This document shows, piece by piece, positions 5,227-12,211 of a stretch of DNA of 12,211 nt; the first letter of the stretch is position 1, and each line of letters opens with the position of its first letter. This stretch comes from an uncultured Lachnospiraceae bacterium (GTDB lineage: Bacteria > Bacillota > Clostridia > Lachnospirales > Lachnospiraceae), in assembly GCA_937877165.1 (NCBI GenBank), contig CALEFO010000130.1, forward strand, positions 1 through 12,211, written 5' to 3'. A program made the translations under genes and the position numbers. Under the pieces are notes generated by a model. That model had not been told where the DNA came from. It saw only the letters and a list, made by a program, of their open reading frames with translations, and searched no databases.

Positions 5227-7203
5227 TCACCTGGAGCCCTTCCAGGTCTTTACACCGAGCGGCTCCAGAAAGCGGGAGGGCCTCCGCGGATTTTCCCTGC
5301 TGCCGCGAAGGTACAGAAGATGCAAACGATCTCTTGCCCGTGTGACCGCCACATAGAAAAGTCGCCGCTCTTCCTCCAGTGCCTCGGCGCTGACGGCCCG
5401 TCTGCCCGGGAAAATTCCCTCGTTGAGATCCGGAAGATACACCGTGTCGTATTCCAGTCCCTTGCTCGCATGCATGGTCAGGACATGGACCCCCGAAGGA
5501 CGCAGGTTCGCCCCCTTAGTCTCTGCTGGGAGTTCTTCCTCTGAAATATTGTCCAGCCTGCGCCGGAGCTCTGCCATGCTCCCGCAGAAAGCAGCCTTTT
5601 GCAAAAGCGTTTTCCAGACTGCCGCATTTTCTTCCCGGTCTCCCAGGATGTGATGAAGAAGCGCCAGGGAATGCTCCGGAGAGAGCCTTTCCAGCATCTG
5701 CAGATCGCGGCAGAGCTTTCCGAGGGCCTTTCCCTCTGCGGACCGGTCCGGATAGACCTGCAGAAGCTCCTTTTTGGTATAACTCTCTTCCCGGAATTTC
5801 TCCCGAAGAAGAAAGCGCTCCGGCCGGTTCATCACAAGGAACAGGTCACGTCGGAGTATTTTCCCGGAGGACAGCTCATCAGAGAGACGGTAGTAGGTCT
5901 TGATCACGAACAGCAGATCCCTCTTCTTTTGCAGAAGCCTTGCAGAGTTGCTCTTCCCGGAGGGGCTTCTGCCCGCTCCCTGCAGGCAGAAGGTAATTGT
6001 CTCCTGTTCCAGAATCCGGAGAACCCCCTGCATCTGCGTGTGGGAGCGCACGATCACGGCACTTCCCGACCGTTCCTCCGGAGAAGCTTCGCGCAGCCTT
6101 TCCGCGATCCAGAGATACTCCGCCTTTTCCGTTTCAAAATGGTTCATCCGGACGCAGACCCCGTCCGGAACAGCTCTTCCGAATAATACGCCAGAGGACA
6201 CCCGCACCGCACCTCCCGGATCCGGAAGAAGTCTTGCAGCCACCACTTTTTTCGGCAGCCGCACTTTGTTCTCCTCAATGATCCGCTGACCGCAGGACAC
6301 AATCGGCGCGTACGAGCGGTAATTGATATCCAGATGGATCACGCGGGTTCCCGGGAAATACTGCGGAAAGTCAATCATCAGCCGGACATCTGCCCCGCGG
6401 AATTTGTAGATGGACTGATCGTCATCTCCCACGGCAAACAGATTGGCGTTCTCTCCCGCAAGAAGCCGGATCCCCTCGAACTGCTCCCGGTTAATGTCCT
6501 GAAATTCGTCGATGAGAAGAAAACGAAACCGCGCCTGCCATTCGGAGAGAAGCTCCGGATTCCCGTCCAGAAGCCGGATGCACCTTACAATCATATCTTC
6601 GAAATCAAGCAGGGAATTTTCCTGAAGATAGGTCTCATAATCCTTCAGGAGATTCCGGAAATTCTCCTGCGTGGGAACTTCTCCGGAGGATTTGGAACGC
6701 GAAATCAGAGAGAAAAGATCCGTAAGCTCTTCGCTCTGTGGAGGGCGATGATAATATCGTTCGAACAGGGTGGATAATAAATTCCGGGATCGGGTGCTGT
6801 CCAGAATGGACAGTCTTTCCAGAGAAGATGATTTCAGAATCGAAAGAAAAACCGAATGGAAGGTGCCGAAGGTAACTTCGCGGAAGGAATCCGGAGAAAG
6901 ATCCGGGTTCGGGAAATTTCCAATCTCCCGCACTCTTTTCAGGAACCGCTCCTGCATCTGAACTGCGGCAGCTTTGGAAAAGGTCAGAACCAGGATTTCC
7001 GAGGGTGGGACCTTCTGCTCCAGAATCAAAAAGAGAATCCGCTCCACCAGCACGAATGTCTTGCCGCTTCCCGGGCCTGCGATCACCTCGCAAGGCCCGC
7101 GGAAATGGCGGATTGCCTCCTGCTGGTGCGGATTCCCACGGATCTGCAGACCAGTACCCTGCAGATGATTGCTATAAAGTTTATTCTGTCTGGTCGAAGT
7201 CAG
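5227..7203 (-). CDS. UvrD/PcrA-like superfamily 1 DNA helicase, non-canonical start
   Basis: An ATP-driven 3'-5' DNA helicase of the UvrD/Rep family, about 658 residues from the proposed start. Motifs in order: Q-motif-like NPHQQEAI (about 23-30), Walker A GPGSGKT (43-49), LTFSKAAA (motif Ia), LLIDEFQD (Walker B, DEFQD 232-236), GDDDQSIYKFRGA (259-271, motif III), INYRS (motif IV), TMHASKGLEYD (576-586, motif V) and RRLFYVAVTRARDR (motif VI). All catalytic residues seem intact, so a working enzyme in repair or replication is likely. The oddity is the start. The frame is open from a stop near 7295, yet the first ATG, GTG or TTG is GTG 7084-7086, which would remove the Q motif and start inside the Walker A strand. 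CTG at 7201-7203, with GGGAG 7 bases upstream, is my best start. A sequencing error or ATT start is possible. It follows gltX by 86 bases. Confidence 0.9.
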   Translation of the reverse strand: MTSTRQNKLYSNHLQGTGLQIRGNPHQQEAIRHFRGPCEVIAGPGSGKTFVLVERILFLILEQKVPPSEILVLTFSKAAAVQMQERFLKRVREIGNFPNPDLSPDSFREVTFGTFHSVFLSILKSSSLERLSILDSTRSRNLLSTLFERYYHRPPQSEELTDLFSLISRSKSSGEVPTQENFRNLLKDYETYLQENSLLDFEDMIVRCIRLLDGNPELLSEWQARFRFLLIDEFQDINREQFEGIRLLAGENANLFAVGDDDQSIYKFRGADVRLMIDFPQYFPGTRVIHLDINYRSYAPIVSCGQRIIEENKVRLPKKVVAARLLPDPGGAVRVSSGVLFGRAVPDGVCVRMNHFETEKAEYLWIAERLREASPEERSGSAVIVRSHTQMQGVLRILEQETITFCLQGAGRSPSGKSNSARLLQKKRDLLFVIKTYYRLSDELSSGKILRRDLFLVMNRPERFLLREKFREESYTKKELLQVYPDRSAEGKALGKLCRDLQMLERLSPEHSLALLHHILGDREENAAVWKTLLQKAAFCGSMAELRRRLDNISEEELPAETKGANLRPSGVHVLTMHASKGLEYDTVYLPDLNEGIFPGRRAVSAEALEEERRLFYVAVTRARDRLHLLYLRGSRENPRRPSRFLEPLGVKTWKGSR

Positions 7204-7206
7204 TGT

Positions 7207-7217
7207 TCCTCTCCCTC
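7207..7217 (-). promoter_or_regulatory. Ribosome binding site supporting a CTG start for the helicase
   Basis: On the minus strand GAGGGAGAGGA precedes CTG 7201-7203. GGGAG (7211-7215) is 7 bases from it and AGAGG (7208-7212) 4 bases. No other in-frame codon between the gltX stop and the Walker A motif has a comparable site. Confidence 0.5.
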
Positions 7218-7289
7218 GTCGGATTCTGATGAAGCTGTCAATGAACGCTTCACCAAAACTGCGGTGTGCGGCAAACTGCCTGGAGCCAA

Positions 7290-8747
7290 TTATTTCTCAA
7301 GCTTCTGAATGGCCACAGCAATCCTTGCAAGGGTCTCTTCCTTGCCGATGATCTCCATGATCTGCGTAGCCCCTGCCGGAGTAACGGTCTTTCCGGAGAC
7401 TGCGATGCGAAGAGCCCAGATGACGGTCTTGTTCTTCAGCCCCTTCTTTTCGGCGTAAGCTGAAACCTTCTCAAAAAGGGCATCGTTCGTAAAGACGTCC
7501 TGTGCCTTTAGAATCGGCACAAAGTCCTTCAGAATCTGCAGGCTGTTCTCCAGCGTTGCCTTCTGCTTCTTATTCTCGAACATCGAGGCATCATAGTCCG
7601 GCAGCGCCTCGAAGAAATCTACCATCTCTTCGATGTCCGGGAACACCTCGATTCGTGTGCGGACGAGCTCGGCAATCACGTGGAGATCCAGATTCTCCTT
7701 GTGCAGAGCCTTCTTCAGATAAGGCTCTGCCAGCCCATAGAATTTGTCCGGATCCATGGCCTTCAGATATTCCCCGTTCATCCAGCGAAGCTTCGTGTAA
7801 TCAAAGACCGCGGGGGATTTTCCGATGCGGTGATAGTCAAATTCCTTCACGAGCTCTTCCAGTGAAAAGATCTCGCGGTCAGAATCCGGAGACCAGCCAA
7901 GAAGCGCGATGAAGTTGACCACTGCCTCCGGAAGAAAGCCCTGCTCAATCAGATCCTCGTAGGAGGAATAGCCGCTTCTCTTGGAAAGCTTCTTGTGGTC
8001 GGCGTCGGTGATCAACGGGCAGTGAATATACTTCGGAACCTCCCAGCCAAAGGCCTCATACAGGCGGTTGTACTTCGGGCTGGAGGAAATATACTCGTTG
8101 CCGCGGACAACGTGTGTGATTCCCATCAGGTGGTCATCTACAACATTGGCGAAGTTGTAGGTCGGGAAGCCGTCCGACTTGATCAGGATCATGTCATCCA
8201 GCTCGCTGTTGTCGACCGTGATGTCGCCGTACAGCTCATCGTGGAAGGTCGTCGATCCCTCTCTTGGATTGTTCTGACGAATGACATACGGCTTTCCTGC
8301 CGCAAGATTTGCCTCGATCTCCTCCTTTGAGAGGGAAAGGCAGTGCTTGTCATAGACGCTGATTTCCTTGCCGTCCACAACCTGCTTCAGGCTCTCAAGT
8401 CTCTCCGGCGTGCAGAAGCAGTAATAAGCCTCACCCTTGTCGATCAGCTCCTTCGCGTACTTCATGTACAGGCCGCTCTTTACGCGTTCGGACTGCACGT
8501 AAGGGCCGACAGGACCGCCAAGATCCGGTGACTCATCGGGAATGAGGCCGGTCTGCTTCATCGTGCGGTTGATGATATCCACCGCCCCCTCCACATAGCG
8601 CTCCTGATCGGTATCCTCGATGCGGAGAATGAAATCGCCGTCCTCGTGCTTGGCGATCAGATAGGCATACAGAGCCGTGCGAAGATTCCCGACATGCATT
8701 CTTCCGGTCGGACTGGGTGCATAACGTGTTCTGATTTTTACTGACAT
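7290..8747 (-). CDS. gltX: Glutamyl-tRNA synthetase
   Basis: This class Ib aminoacyl-tRNA synthetase charges tRNA-Glu with glutamate in the cytoplasm; 485 residues is the usual full length. Seen: RYAPSPTGRMHVGN (8-21), where HVGN is the HIGH-type ATP motif; LRIEDTD (41-47); the family's THVVRGNEYISS (211-222); and KKLSKR (252-257), the KMSKS-type loop. C110-x-C112 followed by Y132 and C136 matches the zinc site of bacterial GluRS such as the E. coli enzyme. Many Gram-positive bacteria also charge tRNA-Gln with glutamate using this enzyme and then amidate it; whether that applies here cannot be told from the window. The start ATG 8745-8747 has AAAGGA 9 bases upstream. It has its own promoter (8831-8859) and is the first gene of a likely gltX-helicase transcript. 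Confidence 0.97.
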   Translation of the reverse strand: MSVKIRTRYAPSPTGRMHVGNLRTALYAYLIAKHEDGDFILRIEDTDQERYVEGAVDIINRTMKQTGLIPDESPDLGGPVGPYVQSERVKSGLYMKYAKELIDKGEAYYCFCTPERLESLKQVVDGKEISVYDKHCLSLSKEEIEANLAAGKPYVIRQNNPREGSTTFHDELYGDITVDNSELDDMILIKSDGFPTYNFANVVDDHLMGITHVVRGNEYISSSPKYNRLYEAFGWEVPKYIHCPLITDADHKKLSKRSGYSSYEDLIEQGFLPEAVVNFIALLGWSPDSDREIFSLEELVKEFDYHRIGKSPAVFDYTKLRWMNGEYLKAMDPDKFYGLAEPYLKKALHKENLDLHVIAELVRTRIEVFPDIEEMVDFFEALPDYDASMFENKKQKATLENSLQILKDFVPILKAQDVFTNDALFEKVSAYAEKKGLKNKTVIWALRIAVSGKTVTPAGATQIMEIIGKEETLARIAVAIQKLEK

Positions 8748-8770
8748 GATGTTCTATCCTTTCTGTTCAC

Positions 8771-8791
8771 AGGCCGGGAAAAATGCGGCCT
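8771..8791 (-). other. Leader hairpin upstream of gltX
   Basis: On the minus strand AGGCCG and CGGCCT pair (6 bp) around a 9-base loop containing TTTTT, in the roughly 77-base leader between the gltX promoter and its ribosome binding site at 8757-8762. It is far too small for a T-box and has no T-box sequence. Any regulatory role is speculation. Confidence 0.4.
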
Positions 8792-8830
8792 TCGTAATAT
8801 TGATATAAACGCCCGAAAAGCACTCTTCTC

Positions 8831-8859
8831 AGTATAGGACCGAGCGTCCGGGATTGCAA
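8831..8859 (-). promoter_or_regulatory. Housekeeping-type promoter for gltX
   Basis: On the minus strand TTGCAA (8854-8859) and TATACT (8831-8836) are 17 bases apart. The -10 matches TATAAT at five of six positions and the -35 matches TTGACA at four. The expected start of transcription is near 8824, leaving a leader of about 77 bases before the gltX start codon. Confidence 0.75.
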
Positions 8860-8862
8860 ACC

Positions 8863-8879
8863 GGCTCCCGGAAGGAGCC
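8863..8879 (-). terminator. Possible weak terminator after the 2-hydroxyacid dehydrogenase gene
   Basis: GGCTCC and GGAGCC (8874-8879 and 8863-8868) form six GC-rich pairs around a 5-base loop, 47 bases after the dehydrogenase stop. On the minus strand only GGTTTGC follows, so the T-run is poor. Position between two transcription units, just ahead of the gltX promoter, favours a terminator; the sequence alone is weak. Confidence 0.35.
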
Positions 8880-8926
8880 CTGAATGCAGCAGTCAGACTT
8901 TCGCACCGTCAAAAGATCTCCTGCAA

Positions 8927-9940
8927 TTATCTGCAGTATCCGGTCGCCCGGTCCACGACGCTTTGGTACTCACCCTCTCCGTGGAAGGCACGGTAATTGT
9001 GCATGGAAATATCAAAGATATTCTGCAGCGTCAGATCCAGGTGAAAGCCGCCGGTGATATGCGGAGTCAGAAGAAGATTCGGCACATCGTACAGAGGATC
9101 CTCCGAAGGAAGCGGCTCCGTCTCACAGACATCGAGCCAGATCCCGGCAAAGCGTGAGGAAACTCCCACATCCAGAAGCGCGCGGTCATCCACCACGTTC
9201 CCGCGGCCGACATTCATAAGATACGCTCCCTCTTTGCAACAGGAAAGAAGCTCCCTGTCAAACAGATGATACGTCTCCTGCGTGCCGGGAAGGCTTACGG
9301 CAATGACATCTGCCTTTGCCGCTTCTTCCTTCAGCGCCGAAAGCGAATGGATTTCATCCAGACCTTCCGGGCAGTGATCCGCTCTTCTCCGAATGCCGAC
9401 AAGCGTGCTTCCGAAGGCTTTCATGCGGCGGGCGAATTCCATGCCGATGTTGCCGGTTCCGACGATCAGAATCCGTTTGCCAAGGGGGGTCGTCACAAGC
9501 CCCTCATCCGTCCAGAGATGCTTTTTCTGGTCTTCCAGATAGGAGGGAACCTTCTTCATCATATTCAGCAGCATGCAGACCATGTATTCGGCAATTCCGG
9601 TTCCATACGCGCCGGTCGCGCTGGTCAGGACTGTTTGCTGCGGAAGAACCCCCTCTTTTACATAAGCATCCGCACCGGAGGAATTCAGCTGCATCCAGGA
9701 AAGCTTCAATCCTCCCGCCGCCTGTGCCTCTGCCAGTTTTCCTGCCGGGACATTGCCGATTATGGCATCCACTTCAGAAAGGGAAACCGGCTCCTTGCCA
9801 CCGGTCTCCTGAAAACCAAGACCGGACATGGACAGCTGAAGCGGGGAGAAATACAGCTCGTCGCCGTATCCCGCCGCCAGTTTCCTCAGCTGCGCGAGCT
9901 GATTGTCAGTAAAAGGCGCCTGTACATAAATTTTGCTCAT
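8927..9940 (-). CDS. D-2-hydroxyacid dehydrogenase family protein
   Basis: A 337-residue cytoplasmic oxidoreductase interconverting 2-oxoacids and D-2-hydroxyacids. Seen: Rossmann motif GTGNIG (161-166), catalytic Arg 246 in VGRGNVVD, Glu 273 in DVCETEPL and His 294 in TPHITG, the standard triad. The N-terminal catalytic half (1-100) ends in ATGAYGTGIAEYMV (108-121), matching the family's hinge region. The strand after the glycine motif ends in GIRRR (182-186) instead of the Asp typical of NAD-specific enzymes, which suggests NADP(H) preference (inference). The substrate cannot be told; glyoxylate/hydroxypyruvate or another 2-oxoacid is possible, and it is not a serA-type enzyme because the C-terminal regulatory domain is absent. 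The start has GAGGAGG 5 bases upstream. It follows the 148-residue gene by 47 bases. Confidence 0.92.
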   Translation of the reverse strand: MSKIYVQAPFTDNQLAQLRKLAAGYGDELYFSPLQLSMSGLGFQETGGKEPVSLSEVDAIIGNVPAGKLAEAQAAGGLKLSWMQLNSSGADAYVKEGVLPQQTVLTSATGAYGTGIAEYMVCMLLNMMKKVPSYLEDQKKHLWTDEGLVTTPLGKRILIVGTGNIGMEFARRMKAFGSTLVGIRRRADHCPEGLDEIHSLSALKEEAAKADVIAVSLPGTQETYHLFDRELLSCCKEGAYLMNVGRGNVVDDRALLDVGVSSRFAGIWLDVCETEPLPSEDPLYDVPNLLLTPHITGGFHLDLTLQNIFDISMHNYRAFHGEGEYQSVVDRATGYCR

Positions 9941-9987
9941 TGGATCCTCCTCATTTCCGGATCGATGACGGATTGGAATAGCATTTA

Positions 9988-10434
9988 CTATAAATTCAGA
10001 TATTTTTCCCAGCTTTCATGGTCGCCGGTTCCTTCCAGCTCGAGCCGGTAGGTGTGATCCTCGCCGCGGATACAGACGATGTATCTTTCGTTTTCCTGGC
10101 GAAGCTCATCCAGTTCACAGCCGAGAAGATTTTTCAGGACAGCTTCCCATTCTTCTCCGGGGATGGCTCTCTCCGGAGTCTCCTGAATCAGCCGGAAATC
10201 CGCGTCGTAGACCTTATAGGATTCCTCGAAGAGGCCTGCAATCTTCCCATTCTCCACCTTCAGCGCCAGTTCATTGCAGCGCATGGTGCGGATGTCGCGG
10301 TTGGTGGAATTCTCCGGAAGAATGCGGACGTTGTCGAGAAGGAGCGTGAATCCACCCGGAGATGGCCGGAAATCCTCCACGACAGCCTCCCCGAATATAA
10401 AATGCTCCAGTTCATTTTGTGTCTGATAACTCAT
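9988..10434 (-). CDS. Uncharacterised 148-residue protein
   Basis: I do not recognise a family. The protein is acidic, soluble and mixed alpha/beta by appearance, without a signal peptide, membrane segment, Cys pair or catalytic motif. Two short hydrophobic-alternating stretches, FTLLLDNVRIL (29-39) and ERYIVCIRGEDHTYRLELEG (115-134), look like beta strands, and the C-terminus ends in SWEKYLNL. GAGG lies 8 bases before the ATG, which supports real translation. It sits 63 bases after the dUTPase stop and 47 before the dehydrogenase start, in the same direction, so it is probably co-transcribed with them. The codon pattern reads like its neighbours with no frameshift. It could be a conserved small protein of Lachnospiraceae; function unknown. 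Confidence 0.75.
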   Translation of the reverse strand: MSYQTQNELEHFIFGEAVVEDFRPSPGGFTLLLDNVRILPENSTNRDIRTMRCNELALKVENGKIAGLFEESYKVYDADFRLIQETPERAIPGEEWEAVLKNLLGCELDELRQENERYIVCIRGEDHTYRLELEGTGDHESWEKYLNL

Positions 10435-10497
10435 TGATCTGACCTCTTTTATCTCTGATTTCCCGCGTTCCTGCCAGAAACTGCGCAGAGGACACGG

Positions 10498-10947
10498 TCA
10501 CTGTCTCCCGGTGCTTCCGAAGCCTCCGCGGTCCGTTCCGCCAAGGGTCTTTACTTCTTCAAAAACAATGCGGGGCTGATGCTCCTGAATCCGGAACTGG
10601 CACACCCGGTCGTTGACATGAACCACCGTATCCCTTGTCGCGTAGACCGGCATTTTCAGAACATCGCCGTCGCCGCAGTAGGACTCGTCCACTACGCCGA
10701 TTCCGTTGGACTGGATCAGTCCGTAGTTCTTGAAGGTAGACGAACGGGGCGCGGTGATCATCTCGTAGCCCTCCGGGAGCTTTACGCTGACGCCAAGGTC
10801 AATCAGCGCAAACTCGCCTGCCTTCAGGTGATATTCCTTCGCCGCGCGAAGATCAATCCAATCGCTCTTTCCGTCTACATAGGTCAGATGATCAATTTCA
10901 TCGCTGTGATACAGAATCCGGATGGTCTTTTCGTTTTTCTCTGACAT
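10498..10947 (-). CDS. dut: dUTP diphosphatase (trimeric dUTPase fold)
   Basis: It hydrolyses dUTP to dUMP and pyrophosphate, keeping uracil out of DNA and supplying the precursor of dTMP. The 149 residues carry the five motifs of the trimeric family: DLRA (32-35), PRSS (67-70), VVDESYCGD (85-93, with catalytic Asp 87 and Tyr 90), DRVCQ (113-117) and the mobile C-terminal RGGFGSTG (140-147). Full-length for the family. The region between motifs 3 and 4 carries DVLKMPVYA, which is the usual strand. The start ATG has GAGG 7 bases upstream, and that site lies directly at the end of the RNase H gene (gap 9 bases), so the two are coupled. The monofunctional dCTP deaminase family is related but lacks this pattern of motif 5. 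Confidence 0.95.
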   Translation of the reverse strand: MSEKNEKTIRILYHSDEIDHLTYVDGKSDWIDLRAAKEYHLKAGEFALIDLGVSVKLPEGYEMITAPRSSTFKNYGLIQSNGIGVVDESYCGDGDVLKMPVYATRDTVVHVNDRVCQFRIQEHQPRIVFEEVKTLGGTDRGGFGSTGRQ

Positions 10948-10956
10948 TGTGATACC

Positions 10957-11448
10957 TCACTGCTTTCCCATGGGGTCGAGATTCGGCTTTTTAACCCCGT
11001 ACATCTGATCCGCCGCTGCCGTTGCAAGGCGGTCACAGCGCTCATTCATCTCCTGCCCGGTGTGCCCCTTGACCCAGTGCCAGGAGATCTGATGCCGGGA
11101 AACGGCTTCCAGCATTCGCTTCCAGAGATCCTGATTCTTCACCGGGGCTTTGGATGCGGTTTTCCAGCCGTTTCTCTGCCAGGAGCCGACCCAGTTTTTT
11201 GCAAAGGCATTGATCAGATAGCTGGAATCCGAATACAGGTCCACGCTGCAAGGCCGGTTTAAAGCCTCCAGCGCCGTGATGGCGCCGAGGAGCTCCATCC
11301 GGTTGTTGGAGGTCGGGTTAAAGCCCTCGGAGAACTCCTTCTCGTGCAGGACTCCCTTCGGATCCGTATACTGAATGACGGCACCGTATCCGCCGGGACC
11401 GTCCGGATTTCCCCTGGCCGCCCCGTCGCTGTAGATAATGACATGCAT
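10957..11448 (-). CDS. rnhA: Ribonuclease HI
   Basis: It cleaves the RNA strand of RNA-DNA hybrids, removing R-loops and primer RNA. The 163 residues contain the full active site: Asp 8 in YSDGAARGNPGP-type start (YSDGAARGN 6-14), Glu 52 in NNRMELLGAI (48-57), Asp 74 in LYSDSSYL (71-78), His 129 in WHWVKGHTG (123-131) and Asp 139 in CDRLA. These correspond to D10, E48, D70, H124 and D134 of the E. coli enzyme. The basic handle-like stretch NWVGSWQRNGWKTASK (85-100) is present. A longer frame from 11493 exists, but AAGGAG (11459-11464) 10 bases before ATG 11446-11448 supports the shorter start. The site overlaps the stop codon of the MutS-family gene, so translation is likely coupled. Confidence 0.96.
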   Translation of the reverse strand: MHVIIYSDGAARGNPDGPGGYGAVIQYTDPKGVLHEKEFSEGFNPTSNNRMELLGAITALEALNRPCSVDLYSDSSYLINAFAKNWVGSWQRNGWKTASKAPVKNQDLWKRMLEAVSRHQISWHWVKGHTGQEMNERCDRLATAAADQMYGVKKPNLDPMGKQ

Positions 11449-11458
11449 TTCCGTGTAA

Positions 11459-11464
11459 CTCCTT
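11459..11464 (-). promoter_or_regulatory. Ribosome binding site of rnhA overlapping the upstream stop codon
   Basis: AAGGAG on the minus strand lies 10 bases before the rnhA ATG and shares bases with the TAA stop (11463-11465) of the MutS-family gene. It fixes the rnhA start at 11448 and indicates coupling between the two genes. Confidence 0.7.
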
Positions 11465-12211
11465 ATAGCTTTATCGCTTCCTCCGGCATCCACTTGCCGG
11501 TTTTCTCGAATTCTTCCGCCCGTTTCGCGGCGCGCCGTGTCACTTCCCTGTCGAAACCGATGGAATCCAGCAGCCGGATGGCGTTTCTCGTAGTCGCTCT
11601 TCCCGGATAAAGCTCATAGGAAAAGACGACATCGCCGTCCTTCAGTTCCTCCTCGAAGTGATAGTTGTCGTACTGATCCTCCAGAAGTTTTGTCAGCTCA
11701 ATGTCGTGCGTCGCCGCAAAGCAGAGAACCCCGCGCTCCGCCAGGGTCCGCAGAATTTCCGTGGAGGCCGCGATGCGTTCCACGGTATTGGTTCCGCGAA
11801 GAACCTCGTCGACGAAGCACAGGACCTTCCGGCCCCCGTCAGCAGAAAGATCGGCGATGCGCTTCAACGAACGGATCTCTACCATGAAGTAGCTCTCCCC
11901 GTTCAGAATGTTGTCTCGAAGCGCCATGGAGGAACGAATGCGGTAATGGACTCCCTGGTAGCTCTCTGCCGGGCAGAAGCCGATGGTCTGCGCAAGAATC
12001 GCACAGAGCGCGGCCGCCTTCAGAAACGTGGATTTGCCGGAGGCGTTGGAGCCTGTAAGAAGGACCGGGCGTTTCGCGTCTATGCTGTTCGGCACCGGAT
12101 CCGCAAGGAGCGGATGATACAGGCCGCGGATGCACAGCTCTCCGTCACCTGCAAACTCCGGAAGGCAGGTCACCGGAAGGCTCTTTTCAAACGAGGCCAG
12201 AGAAATGGCGG
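11463..12211 (-). CDS. MutS-family ATPase, C-terminal part (cut by the window edge)
   Basis: About 249 C-terminal residues are visible; the frame stays open to the edge. It has the MutS ABC-type ATPase core: LLTGSNASGKST (Walker A), a YRIRSSMALRDNI segment followed by SYFMVEI (signature-like region), VLCFVDEVLRGTN (Walker B with Asp-Glu), and FAATHDIEL (switch His). The sequence before it (ASFEKSLP...LPEF, then IRGLYHPLL) is the typical entry to this domain. There is no C-terminal Smr nuclease domain, so it is not MutS2. The pattern resembles the MutS-related proteins of Firmicutes of about 600 residues, which I recall as having N-terminal membrane helices; that part is outside the window. 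Mismatch recognition is therefore uncertain. Stop TAA overlaps the rnhA ribosome binding site. Confidence 0.9.
   Translation of the reverse strand, partial: AISLASFEKSLPVTCLPEFAGDGELCIRGLYHPLLADPVPNSIDAKRPVLLTGSNASGKSTFLKAAALCAILAQTIGFCPAESYQGVHYRIRSSMALRDNILNGESYFMVEIRSLKRIADLSADGGRKVLCFVDEVLRGTNTVERIAASTEILRTLAERGVLCFAATHDIELTKLLEDQYDNYHFEEELKDGDVVFSYELYPGRATTRNAIRLLDSIGFDREVTRRAAKRAEEFEKTGKWMPEEAIKL

Noticed and set aside
4347..5345. Plus-strand open frame of 332 codons
   Set aside because: It runs antisense through the sigma and anti-sigma genes, both firmly supported, so it is a by-product of GC-rich codon use.
7084..7086. GTG as the start of the helicase gene
   Set aside because: It would begin at the strand of the Walker A motif and delete the Q motif, which is encoded just upstream in the same frame; no ribosome binding site stands before it.
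8748..8830. T-box riboswitch before gltX
   Set aside because: The leader is only about 77 bases, with no antiterminator, terminator or T-box sequence.
11449..11493. Longer rnhA start at 11493
   Set aside because: It would overlap the end of the MutS-family gene and lacks a ribosome binding site, while ATG 11448 has AAGGAG and begins exactly at the first RNase H strand.

Overview
The window looks like a chromosomal segment of a Clostridia bacterium, most likely Lachnospiraceae. This rests on strong AGGAGG-type ribosome binding sites, a fairly high GC content for the group (judged by eye), a DUF5662 gene, and the look of the ECF sigma/anti-sigma pair and the UvrD-like helicase. The taxonomic call is inference. 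Every gene I can support lies on the minus strand, so the window is transcribed from right to left. The long plus-strand open frames are shadows.

Right end, in transcription order (12211 to about 9988): the C-terminal ATPase part of a MutS-family protein runs in from beyond the window, then ribonuclease HI, a dUTPase, and a 148-residue protein I cannot assign. Gaps are short, and the MutS stop codon lies inside the ribosome binding site of the RNase H gene, so the first three at least look like one DNA-maintenance operon. A D-2-hydroxyacid dehydrogenase (8927-9940) follows and may end the unit at a weak hairpin near 8870.

Middle (8859 to 5227): a good promoter (TTGCAA-17-TATACT) precedes gltX, the glutamyl-tRNA synthetase. 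After it comes a UvrD/PcrA-like helicase whose reading frame has no ATG, GTG or TTG upstream of its essential N-terminal motifs. A CTG with a good ribosome binding site is the best start I can find.

Left (5093 to 3653): an ECF sigma factor overlaps its probable membrane-anchored anti-sigma factor by 17 bases, and the latter starts at TTG. Next is a 656-residue GlgX/isoamylase-like GH13 protein in which all catalytic positions appear to be replaced, so it is probably a pseudoenzyme.

Far left (1690 to 1): the GH13 gene ends in a 134-bp run of four consecutive hairpins. Two of them belong to a 57-bp element that recurs (54 of 57 identical) at the left edge of the window. The two direct copies bracket exactly two genes: a DUF5662 protein with an HD-like set of histidines, and a protein with an EIQT nuclease-like motif plus a winged-helix-like C-terminus. 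This repeat-bounded two-gene block of unknown function is the most unusual part of the window. No RNA gene, CRISPR array, transposase or phage gene was seen, and no stretch over 300 bases lacks a gene.
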